A stretch of 64,000 bases of DNA from TMP-24 sp041397305 (GTDB lineage: Bacteria; Pseudomonadota; Alphaproteobacteria; Rhodobacterales; Rhodobacteraceae), in NCBI GenBank assembly GCA_041397305.1, contig JAWKWX010000003.1, positions 62,001-126,000 of the forward strand, in the 5' to 3' direction. Below, piece by piece: positions 44,057 to 53,327 of this stretch. Each line of letters opens with the position of its first letter. Position 1 is the first letter of the stretch. Made by a program: the position numbers and the translations under genes. The notes under the pieces were generated by a model. The model was not told the origin of the DNA, searched no databases, and saw nothing but the letters and a program-made list of their open reading frames with translations.

Positions 44057-44683
44057 TCAAACCTCGCCGGTCCGAACGAATCCCCATTGCCCGCCTTCGC
44101 GGAAGAAGCTCGCGCGCGCCTCGGGCCGGTCCGACAGGAAGGCGGTTACCGCCTCCTTCACCGATTTCCGCCCTCCTTCGGCAAGATCGGCAAAGCCGTA
44201 ATCATCACCGGTGATCAGCCCGCCGGGCCGTACCACGCCCCAGGCACCGCCGAGATCGGCAAGAACACCGTCATACCCGTGATCGCCATCGACATAGACC
44301 CAGTCAAGCGACAGCGCCCGCTCGCGGCACCGCGCGAAGAAGGCTGCGCTGGACGCGCGAACAACCATCGCCTCGGGACGCGCGGCGAAGCGGTTCACGA
44401 CATGGTCGTGAAGCCGGTCCAGATACGGTTGCGGCCCGCCCGCCGCGAGCACCTCGTCGTGGGCATTGACGATCATTCCCGTGCCGAAGGTCGGCATCCA
44501 GCGATCCGGCCGAAAGCGCCATGGATCGACGAGGAAGAGCCGCGCAGGTCGGACGGTGTCGAGGATCCGGGCGCTGAAGTCACCCGTCCACACGCCGATC
44601 TCCGCCCCGACCGATCCGCCCGGCAAGCGCCTCAGCAGCGCCGCCCGGGCACGGGCGCGGCGGGTCGGACCCTCAGCGCTCAT
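44057..44683 (-). CDS. Class I SAM-dependent methyltransferase-like protein
   Basis: 208 residues. SVGAEIGVWTGDFSARILD is the SAM-binding motif I, ARLFLVDPWRF matches motif II, and LDWVYVDGDHGYDGVLADL followed by VRPGGLITGDDYG is the Methyltransf_24 pattern. The substrate is unknown; relatives act on sugars or small metabolites. ATG 44683 (MSAEGP) gives motif I at about residue 25. It is convergent with moaE. Confidence 0.85.
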   Translation of the reverse strand: MSAEGPTRRARARAALLRRLPGGSVGAEIGVWTGDFSARILDTVRPARLFLVDPWRFRPDRWMPTFGTGMIVNAHDEVLAAGGPQPYLDRLHDHVVNRFAARPEAMVVRASSAAFFARCRERALSLDWVYVDGDHGYDGVLADLGGAWGVVRPGGLITGDDYGFADLAEGGRKSVKEAVTAFLSDRPEARASFFREGGQWGFVRTGEV

Positions 44684-44750
44684 CTGAAAGGATGCGGACC
44701 GACGGTCCGGCGGGCTGGGCGTAATTGCGGCAGAAACCGTACCCGCCCGA

Positions 44751-45080
44751 TCATCCGCGCGCGTTCGCCCGCTCGATATAGGCGCGCAGTTCCTCGGCCT
44801 CCGCTCGGGCATCGTGCAGCCCGTCCATCGCCGCGCGCAGCTCTGCCTCGGTCTGCGACAGCTGATTGGTCAGGTCGCGTTCACGCTGCTGGAAATAGGT
44901 GATCGCCTCGTCGCGCGCCTCCTCCGCATCGTGAAGGCCGCGCGCCATGGAATCGAGATCGCTGATCTCGGCCTGGGTGACGCGGGTCAGCCGGTGGACA
45001 AGCCAGGAGGCGAACCAGCCGAGCCCGAAGGCGATGAAGAGAACGATGCTCATCGCGATGATGAATTCGGTGCGTCCCAT
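44751..45080 (-). CDS. Membrane-anchored coiled-coil protein
   Basis: 109 residues. An N-terminal helix (FIIAMSIVLFIAFGLGWFAS) is followed by about 75 residues of heptad-rich coiled coil (DLDSMARGLHDAEEARDEAI, QRERDLTNQLSQTEAELRAA). It looks like the small YhcB-type membrane proteins, without clear homology. It starts 7 bases after the OmpA-family gene stop, so it is likely cotranscribed and may act at the envelope. Confidence 0.75.
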   Translation of the reverse strand: MGRTEFIIAMSIVLFIAFGLGWFASWLVHRLTRVTQAEISDLDSMARGLHDAEEARDEAITYFQQRERDLTNQLSQTEAELRAAMDGLHDARAEAEELRAYIERANARG

Positions 45081-45087
45081 ATTTCTC

Positions 45088-47061
45088 TCAGGGCTCCTGA
45101 TTGCCGCTCTTAGCGGGCCGTTTCTTCGGGCGGAGGGTCGTCTTGTCCGGTGTCTGCACGACGATTGTCGGCGCCGCGCCGTCGGCCGCGGCCTCGCCCT
45201 CCGTCGCAAGGTCGTCGAGCGGGGGGGAAAGAAGGCGAAACTCGATCCGGCGGTTCTTTTCGCGATTTTCCTCGGTGTCGTTGGCCATGATCGGCTGGGT
45301 CTCGCCATAGCCGTGGGAGGTCAGGTTGCCGGTCAGGATGCGCCGCGACTGCAGCGCCACGATCACGGCGCGCGCGCGCTGTTCGGACAGCGCCATGTTC
45401 ATCTCCTCGCGCCCCTGGCTGTCGGTATGGCCGCCGACCTCGATCGGATAGTCCGAGCAATCCTTCATCACCTCGGCGATGCGGTCGAGGATCGGTTGCG
45501 CGTCGGGCACCAAGGTGGCCGACCCCGGCTCGAACACGATCTGTTTCTCGGCCAGGATGGCATTCACCTGATCCACGCATTCCTGATCGGTGGGCAGGCC
45601 GGCCGTCGGGTCGAGGCTTTCGTCATAACGGACGCTGATGCGGTAGCGCCCCGTGGCCCCGAGCTTCGACGACAGAAGGCGCGAGACCCTGCCCGATGCA
45701 TCCTTGTCGCCGGTGCGGCCCTCGATGGCGATGTCACCCTCATGCACCACGACCTTGCCGTCATGCAGTTCGGCGAGTGCTTCGAGCGAGACGAGCACCC
45801 GTTCCGGCCAGCCCGCCGGAAGATCGGGATCTATGCGCGCCGCGCCATGGACATTGGCCGCGCCGAAGCGGCTGCGCGCATAGCTTTCCACCGCATCGCG
45901 CGACAGGTCGTCGCGAAGCCGGCCCTCGAGCGCGACCTTGCCGGTGCCGTCGAGGATCGCCGAGAATTCAACGCCCGCTGCGCCCGCCACGGGCGCCGCA
46001 CTTTGCGACGCACTCAGGGTGAAAACACGTGGCAGATTCGATTCCAGATCGCCCGTCACCGAATCGAACGTGGCCTGAGGCACCTCCGGCCCGGCAAGCA
46101 GCGCAACGCTCGTGTCCGAAAAGGTGATGGAGCCCGAACCGAGTTTCTTCACCGCCCGGATCCCCTGCATCACCGCATCGTCCCAGTCGGGGGTGGGCAT
46201 GCCAAGGCCGATGGTGCAGCTCTCGGTCCGTTTGGCGCCCGCATCGAGCGCCGCCTGCAGGATGCGGCGGCGCGACTTGTCATTGTCGGCCGAGCAGGCG
46301 TCGAAGCGTGCCTGGCCATCCTCGATCAGGAAGCGCAGCGTGAACGGCGCGATCACCGGACGCGGCGCCGAGATCGACAGGGCGAGGGTAAGGCCGGGGG
46401 GCGCCGCCTTGCGCAGGCGGTTTTCGATCTGGCGTTTTTCTTCCGGGCTGTCACCGATCGCCGTGACCGCGACCTTGCCGGGCGTGACCGAAATCTTCGA
46501 GCGCGGCAGCGATTTCAGCGCATCGAGCGCGAAGCGCAGGGCCATGTCCCAACCTTCGGGAACCGGATGATCGGCCGTCTCCAGCATGTCTGTGACCTCG
46601 CCATCGCCGGCGAGCGTACCGAGATCGGCGACAAGGCCGTCGCGCGCCAGCGTCGCGGGGGCCAGCCCGATCAGCGAGATCCCGTCATCGTTCCTGAGGA
46701 TCTCGATGTTGAATTCGGGTGCAGCCAGTTCCGCCTGTGCCGCCACCGTCATCGAATCGACCAGCCGCGCCGAATCGACCATCTCGCCCGCGACCGACAG
46801 CGCACGGAACCTGAGGGCCTCGGTCGGTGCGGTGCCCGACAGGATCACCTGCAGACCGTCGGCATCGATCTGGACCCAGCTCAGACCCGCCTCATGTACC
46901 ACGCGCCGCACGCCAAGACGCGAAAAACGTTCGACCGCATCGACCGTCCAGATCGACAGGAAAAAGCACAGAAGCGCCGCCACGGCGAAGACCGTGGGGC
47001 CGATCGCCCGGGCGGGAAAACTTTTCGGAAGGCGGATCTTCACGCGGCGCACCTGCATCAC
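45088..47061 (-). CDS. OmpA-family protein with BON-like repeats
   Basis: 657 residues. One membrane helix near residues 20-41 (TVFAVAALLCFFLSIWTV) anchors a large periplasmic region with BON-like alpha/beta repeats (VILSGTAPTEALRFRALSVA, IALEGR-type segments). The C-terminal OmpA/peptidoglycan-binding domain has VGGHTDSQGREEMNMALSEQ, SHGYGETQPIMANDTEENRE and NRRIEFRL. A basic, Pro-rich tail follows. It is likely an inner-membrane to cell-wall link. GTG 47061 is preferred over the next-codon ATG because AAAGGAG lies at better spacing. Confidence 0.88.
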   Translation of the reverse strand: MMQVRRVKIRLPKSFPARAIGPTVFAVAALLCFFLSIWTVDAVERFSRLGVRRVVHEAGLSWVQIDADGLQVILSGTAPTEALRFRALSVAGEMVDSARLVDSMTVAAQAELAAPEFNIEILRNDDGISLIGLAPATLARDGLVADLGTLAGDGEVTDMLETADHPVPEGWDMALRFALDALKSLPRSKISVTPGKVAVTAIGDSPEEKRQIENRLRKAAPPGLTLALSISAPRPVIAPFTLRFLIEDGQARFDACSADNDKSRRRILQAALDAGAKRTESCTIGLGMPTPDWDDAVMQGIRAVKKLGSGSITFSDTSVALLAGPEVPQATFDSVTGDLESNLPRVFTLSASQSAAPVAGAAGVEFSAILDGTGKVALEGRLRDDLSRDAVESYARSRFGAANVHGAARIDPDLPAGWPERVLVSLEALAELHDGKVVVHEGDIAIEGRTGDKDASGRVSRLLSSKLGATGRYRISVRYDESLDPTAGLPTDQECVDQVNAILAEKQIVFEPGSATLVPDAQPILDRIAEVMKDCSDYPIEVGGHTDSQGREEMNMALSEQRARAVIVALQSRRILTGNLTSHGYGETQPIMANDTEENREKNRRIEFRLLSPPLDDLATEGEAAADGAAPTIVVQTPDKTTLRPKKRPAKSGNQEP

Positions 47062-47102
47062 TTTCGCCCATCTCCTTTAGGGGCGGGCGCGGCGCTGATC
47101 AA

Positions 47103-48077
47103 TCAAAGGAAGGCCGCGACGGCAAGAAACAGCGCAGCGATGAGGCCCGTATCGCGGTTGGAGCGGAAGATCCGCATGCAATTGTCCGGGTCGGAAATGT
47201 CGAGACGGTTCATCTGCCACAGAAGATGCCAGCCCATAGCCCAGGGCGCGGCGAGCGCAAGGACGAGCTTCAGCGGTCCTGCCTGCGGCAAGAGCGTCAG
47301 CAGCACCGAGGCGCTCATCAGAAGGACGGCCAGGACGAGGAAGAGCGCGAGCCACCGCCCGGTCGCGGCGCCGAAGAGCCGCGCGGTTGATTTCACGCCA
47401 ATCAGTACATCGTCCTCCTTGTCCTGGTGGGCATAGATCGTGTCGTAGAAAAGCGTCCAGGCGATCCCTGCAGAATAGAGAAGGATGGCCGACGTTCCTG
47501 GCCAGCCCGCATGGGCGGCAAAGGCGACGATCACGCCCCAGTTGAAGGCGAGGCCGAGAAAGAGCTGCGGCCACCAGGTGAAGCGCTTGGCATAAGGGTA
47601 GATCGCGACGAGTCCCAGCGAGGAGACGGCAAGAAGGACCGTCGCCCAGTTGTAGGTCAGGACGACGAGGCCCGCGAAAGCCATCTGCGCAAGCATCCAG
47701 ACAAGCGCCTGTTTCACGCTCACCTGCCCCGAGGGGATCGGGCGAGAGCGGGTGCGCGCGACGGAGGCATCGAAATCGCGGTCGGTGATATCGTTCCAGG
47801 TGCAGCCCGCGCCCCGCATCAGCCAGGCGCCGGCCGCGCAGCCGCCCGCGATCCACAGATCCCAGAGCCGCCAGCCGTCGGCGAGCGCGGCAAGCGCCAC
47901 CCCCCACCAGCAGGGCAGCAGGAGAAGCCAGGTGCCGATCGGCCGGTCGGCACGCGACAGCCTGAGATAGGGCCGCGCCTGTTCCGGCGCCCACCGGTCG
48001 ACCCAGTTGCCGCGAACGGCGTCGGCGACGGTTCCCTGGGGCCGCGTGCCCTCTGGCAAAGGATCGGTCGGAGACAT
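47103..48077 (-). CDS. ubiA: 4-hydroxybenzoate polyprenyltransferase
   Basis: 324 residues, integral membrane with about eight helices. Attaches the polyprenyl tail to 4-hydroxybenzoate in ubiquinone synthesis. The two Asp-rich motifs are CTWNDITDRDFD and TIYAHQDKEDDVLIG, which bind the Mg-diphosphate. RTRSRPIPSGQVS follows the first as usual. An N-terminal extension of about 40 soluble residues is present. It is divergent from rsmE, with 12 bases between starts. Confidence 0.95.
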   Translation of the reverse strand: MSPTDPLPEGTRPQGTVADAVRGNWVDRWAPEQARPYLRLSRADRPIGTWLLLLPCWWGVALAALADGWRLWDLWIAGGCAAGAWLMRGAGCTWNDITDRDFDASVARTRSRPIPSGQVSVKQALVWMLAQMAFAGLVVLTYNWATVLLAVSSLGLVAIYPYAKRFTWWPQLFLGLAFNWGVIVAFAAHAGWPGTSAILLYSAGIAWTLFYDTIYAHQDKEDDVLIGVKSTARLFGAATGRWLALFLVLAVLLMSASVLLTLLPQAGPLKLVLALAAPWAMGWHLLWQMNRLDISDPDNCMRIFRSNRDTGLIAALFLAVAAFL

Positions 48078-48089
48078 AAGTTCGGCCTC

Positions 48090-48866
48090 ATGGCAGGTGC
48101 GAAGATCAGACTCTGTGTAGACCAGAGCCTCGGGGCGGGGCAATCTTTGCCGCTGTCCGAGGCGCAGGCGCATTATCTGTTCGGGGTGATGCGGCTGCCG
48201 GCGGGGGCGGAGGTTCTGCTGTTCAACGGGCGCGACGGGGAATGGCTTGCCCGGGTTGCCCCTGCAGGCAGACGCGGCGGGACGGCCGAGTGCCTCGCGC
48301 GGACGCGCGCGCAAGGCACGCCGCCGGATGTCTGGCTGCTGTTCGCGCCGGTGAAGAAGGCGCGCACCGATTTCATCGTCGAGAAGGCGGTGGAACTGGG
48401 CGCGGCGCGGCTCTGCCCGGTGCAGACCGACTTCACCAATGCCGAGAGGCTGCGTCGCGACAAGGCGCTGGCCCATGTGCGCGAGGCGGCCGAGCAATGC
48501 GAGGCGCTGTGGCTGCCGGACGTGGGCGAGCTTCAGCCGCTGACGAAAATCCTCGCGGGCTGGGATCCGGCCCGCCGCCTGCTTTGGGCGGACGAGGAGA
48601 CGGCCGATGCGGATGAACCGGGCCGCTCATCGTCGCCTGCGGCACTTTTCGCGGCGCTGCCACCCGGGCCTGCGGCCCTTCTGGTCGGCCCCGAGGGCGG
48701 CTTTTCGCCGTCGGAACGCGCGCGCCTGCGCGCGTTGCCGTTCGTGACGCCGGTCGCGCTCGGCCCGCGCATCCTCAGGGCGGAAACCGCGGCCCTCACG
48801 CTTCTTGCGCTCTGGCAGGCGCATTTCGGAGACTGGCGCGGGGATTGGCGGGAGGGCCGGGCGTGA
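48090..48866 (+). CDS. rsmE: 16S rRNA (uracil(1498)-N(3))-methyltransferase
   Basis: 258 residues, SPOUT fold. The N-terminal PUA-like part has SEAQAHYLFGVMRLPAGAEV. The knot domain has KKARTDFIVEKAVELGAARL, LVGPEGGFSPSERARLR and LGPRILRAETAALTLLALWQ, which bind SAM. Methylates U1498 in the ribosomal decoding region. ATG 48090 gives a normal length. Its TGA overlaps a GTG start downstream. Confidence 0.95.
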   Translation: MAGAKIRLCVDQSLGAGQSLPLSEAQAHYLFGVMRLPAGAEVLLFNGRDGEWLARVAPAGRRGGTAECLARTRAQGTPPDVWLLFAPVKKARTDFIVEKAVELGAARLCPVQTDFTNAERLRRDKALAHVREAAEQCEALWLPDVGELQPLTKILAGWDPARRLLWADEETADADEPGRSSSPAALFAALPPGPAALLVGPEGGFSPSERARLRALPFVTPVALGPRILRAETAALTLLALWQAHFGDWRGDWREGRA

Positions 48867-49579
48867 CGAACGCGCCCGACGTCCGGCTTTATCTCTTTTT
48901 CGCGCGGGACAGGCGCGCGGCCGTCATCCTGCGCCGCGCCCGCGACCGGCAATATGACCTGATCGTGTGGGACCGGGCGAGCGGCCGGTTCGAGCATGGC
49001 CAGACGATCCGGAAACATGTGGTTCCCGAAAGCTGCGCCCTGGCGCCGGACGGTGCGCATTTCCTCTATGCGGTGCGCAATGCCGATCCGATGGGCGCGG
49101 CGGGCGAATATTACACGGCCATCAGCCGCCCGCCCTATTTCACGGCGCTCGCGCTCTTCCCCCATGCCGGTCCCTGGCCGCTCGGCGGGCGATTCCTCGA
49201 CAGGGCGACCTTCCTTCTGGAGGATGATCAGGCGGAAGACAGGATCGGTCGGGCAGAAGGGCTGACCCGCCTTGTCCGGGGTGAGGTCGCGAAGGGCTGC
49301 AGCAGCGGGCTGCGTCTGGATTCGGGCGCGCCCGCGCCCCTGTCGAAGGCCGCGCTCGCCGAAGGAGCGGGCGAGGGTACGGACAGGGCCTGGCAGGCTA
49401 CGGAACGCGCCTTGCACGATACGCTCGGCGGCGCGCTTTACCGGCGGCGCGGGCTGGATCTGGAACTGATCCACGATTTCCGCACGCTGGAACCGCGGTT
49501 CGTGCGGGCGCCCTACGACTGGCGTCCGGAGGGCGACGCCCCGGGGGATGCCTGGCATCCGCTGGACGGGCAAGCGTGA
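48863..49579 (+). CDS. Hypothetical protein
   Basis: 238 residues from GTG 48863, overlapping the rsmE stop (GTGA). It has repeated beta-strand-like segments (DVRLYLFFARDRRAAVILRR, YDLIVWDRASGRFEHGQTIR, CALAPDGAHFLYAVRNADPM) that suggest a beta-propeller-like or beta-rich fold. FTALALFPHAGPWPLGGRFL and a C-terminal YDWRPEGDAPGDAWHPL are distinctive. I do not know the family. No signal peptide is seen, so it is probably cytosolic. Confidence 0.75.
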   Translation: MTNAPDVRLYLFFARDRRAAVILRRARDRQYDLIVWDRASGRFEHGQTIRKHVVPESCALAPDGAHFLYAVRNADPMGAAGEYYTAISRPPYFTALALFPHAGPWPLGGRFLDRATFLLEDDQAEDRIGRAEGLTRLVRGEVAKGCSSGLRLDSGAPAPLSKAALAEGAGEGTDRAWQATERALHDTLGGALYRRRGLDLELIHDFRTLEPRFVRAPYDWRPEGDAPGDAWHPLDGQA

Positions 49580-49598
49580 CGGCGGTGATCGGAACGGG

Positions 49599-50462
49599 AT
49601 GCGCATGAGCTGGCAAGCCGCAGAACCAGGCGAGGCGGACGAGATCGCCGCTTTCCTGGAGGTTCACGTCGACTGGGCGATGTTTCCGCTGTCGAACCTG
49701 AGGGCGGGACAGAGTGGCAAGGCCGGGCGCTACCGCACGCAGTTTCTGATCCGTCGTGACGGGGCCCCGATCACCGGCGCACTGGGTCTGAGCGCGACGG
49801 GCATGCTCTTTCCGGTCATGCCGGATGTCTCGGCGGCCGATCTTGCGGCACTGAGAGCGCTTCTCGCCGGGGAAGCGATTTCCGGTCTGATCGGTCGGAA
49901 GGATTGGGCTCATCCCGTAGTGAAAGGCTTCGGGCTCGACCACGCCGTCATCCAGCGGTTCGCAGACGAGCCGGGGTTCGGGCTGGACCTTTCGCACTTG
50001 CGGATACCCGGCGGGGCCGGACTGACCCTCGTACCCCTGCGCCACGAGGACCGCGCGTTGCTGACCGGCTGGCGGGGCGCCTATCATGTCGAGATCCTCG
50101 GGCTCGACCCGGCAAAGGCGGACGAAACGGCGGCGGCCGACATCGACGGCTATCTCGCGCGCGGCAGTCACCGGCTGCTCCTCAAGGACGGGGCGCCCGT
50201 GGCGATGACCGGCGTGAATGCCGCGCTCGACCGGATCGTCCAGATCGGTGGCGTCTACACGCCGCCCGCGCTCAGGGGCCGCGGCTACGCCCGCGCCGCC
50301 GTCGCGCTGCATCTGGATGAACTGCGCGGACGGGGCGTGACACGCGCGGTTCTGTTCGCCGCGAGTGACCGCGCCGCGCGTGCCTACCGCGCCATCGGGT
50401 TCGAGCGCACGGGCGAGATGACCATGCTTCTTCTGTCCAGCCCCGCGAGAATCGCCGCATGA
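49599..50462 (+). CDS. GNAT family N-acetyltransferase
   Basis: 287 residues. The C-terminal GNAT core shows IVQIGGVYTPPALRGRGYAR (motif A with RGRGYA) and TRAVLFAASDRAARAYRAIG. The N-terminal 150 residues form a second, degenerate GNAT-like lobe (FLEVHVDWAMFPLSNLRAGQ). The acceptor substrate is unknown. The start could be ATG 49599 or 49605; GGAACGGG fits the first. Its stop overlaps the next ATG (ATGA). Confidence 0.85.
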   Translation: MRMSWQAAEPGEADEIAAFLEVHVDWAMFPLSNLRAGQSGKAGRYRTQFLIRRDGAPITGALGLSATGMLFPVMPDVSAADLAALRALLAGEAISGLIGRKDWAHPVVKGFGLDHAVIQRFADEPGFGLDLSHLRIPGGAGLTLVPLRHEDRALLTGWRGAYHVEILGLDPAKADETAAADIDGYLARGSHRLLLKDGAPVAMTGVNAALDRIVQIGGVYTPPALRGRGYARAAVALHLDELRGRGVTRAVLFAASDRAARAYRAIGFERTGEMTMLLLSSPARIAA

Positions 50463-50965
50463 GCCTGATTCGGCCCGACCTTGCTGCCCGTCTTGGCCGC
50501 TGGTCGGAGGCGCTGAGCGCAGTCGCGCTTGCGCTCCTGGGCCTCTGGCTTCTGTCGCGCGGCGGCTATGTGCTGGCGCCGCTCGGGCTGATCACCCTGG
50601 CGCTCGGCGGGCTCTGGGCACTGGTCGCTGTCCGGCGGCTCGCCTTCCTGCGGCCGGTCGCTGCACCCGGGATGGTCGAGGTCGACGAGGGGCAGGTCGG
50701 CTATCTCGGCCCGAATTTCGGCGGTTATCTGGCACTGGCCGACCTGGCCGAGATCCGGCTTTCCACCTTGCAGGGCAAGCTGCACTGGCGCCTGCGTTCC
50801 GCCACAGGAGAGGTTCTGACGATCCCGGTCGACGCGAAAGGCGCCGAACGGCTGCATGACGCCTTTGTCACCCTGCCCGGCCTCGACATGGCCTCGTTGG
50901 CGGTCGCGCTGGCGCGCGGCACCGAAACCCTGCCACTCTGGCGCCGCCCGCCATCGCAAGTCTGA
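50459..50965 (+). CDS. Membrane protein, unknown function
   Basis: 168 residues. Two adjacent hydrophobic helices (about residues 17-57: AVALALLGLWLLSRGGYVLA, GLITLALGGLWALVAV) precede a cytosolic domain of beta strands (VEVDEGQVGYLGPNFGGYLA, LHWRLRSATGEVLTIPVDAK) that looks like a small PH-like module. Coupled by overlap to the upstream GNAT gene. No named family recognised. It precedes gshA by 121 bases. Confidence 0.8.
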   Translation: MSLIRPDLAARLGRWSEALSAVALALLGLWLLSRGGYVLAPLGLITLALGGLWALVAVRRLAFLRPVAAPGMVEVDEGQVGYLGPNFGGYLALADLAEIRLSTLQGKLHWRLRSATGEVLTIPVDAKGAERLHDAFVTLPGLDMASLAVALARGTETLPLWRRPPSQV

Positions 50966-51086
50966 CGGAAACGGATCACGAAATGTCATATCCGCGCACA
51001 GACGATCCTCTCCGGATGCTCTTGACTTAGGCGGCGCGGGGCGACACCTCTAGCCGTCCCTGAAATGCCAAGCGATCGAGGCTGTC

Positions 51087-52433
51087 ATGTCCATACCCCA
51101 GTCCGGCGGCGGCCCGATCGAACGGTTCGACCAACTGGCCGACTATATGGCGGCGGGCGAGAAGCCGCGCGAAAACTGGCGGATCGGGACCGAACATGAA
51201 AAATTCGGTTACCTCACCGACACCTTTCAGCCGGTGCCTTACGATGGCCCGCGCTCGATCCGGGCGCTGCTGGAAGGGTTGCGCGACCGGTTCGGATGGG
51301 CGCCGGTCATGGAGCAGGACAAGATCATCGGCCTGACAAGGAACGGCGCCAACGTAAGCCTTGAGCCCGGCGGCCAGTTCGAACTGTCCGGCGCGCCGCT
51401 CGCCTCAGTCCATGAGGTCAGGGCAGAGCTGGAGGCGCATCTGGCCGAAGTGAAGGCCGTGGCCGAACCGCTGGGCATCGCGCATTTCGGCGTGGGCGCG
51501 GCGCCCGTCTGGCGGCATGAGGACATGCCGATGATGCCCAAGGGGCGCTATCGCCTCATGACCGACTATATGGGCCGGGTCGGCACCCATGGCACGCAGA
51601 TGATGTACCGGACCTGCACGGTGCAGGTGAACCTCGACTTCTCGTCCGAGGCCGACATGGTGAAGAAATTGCGCGTGGCGCTGGCGCTGCAGCCGGTCGC
51701 GACCGCGCTCTTCGCCTCCTCGCCCTTCTTCGAAGGCATAGAGAACGGCCACCGCAGCTGGCGCTCGCGCATCTGGCGCAGCCTCGATGACGCCCGCACC
51801 GGCATGCTGCCCTTCGTGTTCGACGAGGGGATGGGCTATCAGGCTTACGTCGACTGGGTGCTCGATGTGCCGATGTATTTCGTCTATCGCGACGGTCATT
51901 ATGTGGATGCCCGCGGCCAGTCGTTCCGCGATTTCCTGAAAGGCGAATTGCCCGCGCTGCCCGGTCAAAAGCCTACGCTTTCTGACTGGGCCGACCATAT
52001 GACGACGGTCTTCCCCGAGGCGCGGGTGAAGAAGTTCATCGAGATGCGCGGCGCAGACGTGGGCGATGCCGCCCATATCGCGGCGCTGCCTGCCTTCTGG
52101 GTCGGGCTGATGTATGACCAGACCGCGCTTGATGCCGCCTGGGACCTGGTGAAGGGTCTGGATGCGGAAACGCGCGAGGAATTGCGCGTGGCGGCCTCGG
52201 TCTCGGCGCTCGAGGGCGAGGCGGGTGGCGTGAAGCTTTACGATCTGGCGCGCGCGGCGGTCGGACTGTCGCATGCCGGGCTTGCGGCGCGCGGGCTGGG
52301 CGAGGAAGTGCATCTGGCGCCGCTGATGGAAAGCCTCAGGACCGGGAAGGTGCAGGCGGATCGCTGGCTCGATCTCTACCGGGGCGACTGGCAGGGCGAC
52401 CTGACCCGGCTTTATGCGGCGGCGGCACTTTGA
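51087..52433 (+). CDS. gshA: Glutamate--cysteine ligase, plant/alphaproteobacterial type
   Basis: 448 residues. ATP-dependent first step of glutathione synthesis. WRIGTEHEKFGYLTDTFQPV near the N-terminus, ANVSLEPGGQFELSGAPLAS, GTHGTQMMYRTCTVQVNLDF and FFEGIENGHRSWRSRIW are hallmarks of the GshA class found in alphaproteobacteria and plants rather than the E. coli type. Full length. It has its own gap upstream, so it likely has its own promoter. Its product supports the GFA, ChaC and FghA functions encoded elsewhere in the window. Confidence 0.95.
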   Translation: MSIPQSGGGPIERFDQLADYMAAGEKPRENWRIGTEHEKFGYLTDTFQPVPYDGPRSIRALLEGLRDRFGWAPVMEQDKIIGLTRNGANVSLEPGGQFELSGAPLASVHEVRAELEAHLAEVKAVAEPLGIAHFGVGAAPVWRHEDMPMMPKGRYRLMTDYMGRVGTHGTQMMYRTCTVQVNLDFSSEADMVKKLRVALALQPVATALFASSPFFEGIENGHRSWRSRIWRSLDDARTGMLPFVFDEGMGYQAYVDWVLDVPMYFVYRDGHYVDARGQSFRDFLKGELPALPGQKPTLSDWADHMTTVFPEARVKKFIEMRGADVGDAAHIAALPAFWVGLMYDQTALDAAWDLVKGLDAETREELRVAASVSALEGEAGGVKLYDLARAAVGLSHAGLAARGLGEEVHLAPLMESLRTGKVQADRWLDLYRGDWQGDLTRLYAAAAL

Positions 52434-52454
52434 GGATGTTCCCCGCGCCCGTGC

Positions 52455-52724
52455 CTAGGGCGCGATCCGGTCGGGCCGAAAGCCAAGGATGAAGGCCCGC
52501 ACTTTCGCTTCGGCCATTTCGCACGGTTTCAGAAGGTCACCTTTCGCGAGGTGATAGAGATTGAGGCTGACGAAGTCCCGCCCCCCAAGCTCCCGGGCCA
52601 ACAGCTTGAGGCTCCTGCCGCCGGAATGGCCGGTCTTCTCCACCCGCCAGCGGCGCCCCGCATAGAGGCCTTCGCTGTAGCCATCAGGTATGCGGTCCAG
52701 CGCGACCCGGAACGGGTCTGTCAC
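52455..52724 (-). CDS. Small conserved hypothetical protein
   Basis: 89 residues from a GTG that overlaps the plsY stop (GTGA). It contains YSEGLYAGRRWRVEKTGHSG, FVSLNLYHLAKGDLLKPCEM and a C-terminal KVRAFILGF. I recall similar uncharacterised small proteins in Rhodobacteraceae, often beside plsY, but no function. It is probably cytosolic and beta-rich. It ends the pyrB-pyrC'-plsY transcript and is convergent with gshA. Confidence 0.8.
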   Translation of the reverse strand: MTDPFRVALDRIPDGYSEGLYAGRRWRVEKTGHSGGRSLKLLARELGGRDFVSLNLYHLAKGDLLKPCEMAEAKVRAFILGFRPDRIAP

Positions 52725-53326
52725 TTGCGCCCGATCCGCGGTTCGGTCCCGGCCTTGATCCGTTCGATGTTCGGCAGATGCTTCCAGAAGACCAGCGTGG
52801 CCAACGCGACGGTCAGCCAGATCATCCCGGAATGGCCGAGGAACCCGGCCCAGACCGCCGCCAGCGCCGCCGCGACGAGGGCCGAGAGCGAGGAGATGCG
52901 GCTGACGACCGCCGTCGCGAGCCAGGTCGCGCAGGCGGCAAGCCCCACGGGCCAGGCCAGCGCCAGCAGCGTGCCGAGGAACGTAGCCACGCCCTTGCCG
53001 CCCCGGAATCCCAGCCAGACCGGGAAGAGATGGCCAAGAAAGGCCGCCCCGCCCGCGACCTGCGCCGCATCCTCCGCCGCAAGCGCGCGGGCGATCAGCA
53101 CTGCCGCCGCGCCCTTGCCGCCGTCGAGGAGCAGCGTGGCAAGGGCCGCCGCCTTGTTGCCGGTCCTCAGGACATTGGTCGCACCGATATTGCCCGAGCC
53201 GATCTTCCTGAGGTCGCCGAGGCCAAGCGCCCTGGTCAGCAGGACCCCGAAGGGGATCGAGCCCAGCAGATAGCCGAGCGCCGCCGCAAGGATCAGGAGG
53301 CCCGCGCCCGAGGTGACCATAGGCAT
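52721..53326 (-). CDS. plsY: Glycerol-3-phosphate acyltransferase (acyl-phosphate type)
   Basis: 201 residues, five membrane helices. Transfers acyl from acyl-phosphate to glycerol-3-phosphate, starting phospholipid synthesis. GYLLGSIPFGVLLTRALGL, the GSGNIGATNVLRTGN motif, and FRGGKGVATFLGTL (phosphate loop) are diagnostic. ATG 53326 follows GGGAG. It starts one base after the pyrC' stop, in the same operon. Confidence 0.95.
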   Translation of the reverse strand: MPMVTSGAGLLILAAALGYLLGSIPFGVLLTRALGLGDLRKIGSGNIGATNVLRTGNKAAALATLLLDGGKGAAAVLIARALAAEDAAQVAGGAAFLGHLFPVWLGFRGGKGVATFLGTLLALAWPVGLAACATWLATAVVSRISSLSALVAAALAAVWAGFLGHSGMIWLTVALATLVFWKHLPNIERIKAGTEPRIGRK

Positions 53327-53327
53327 G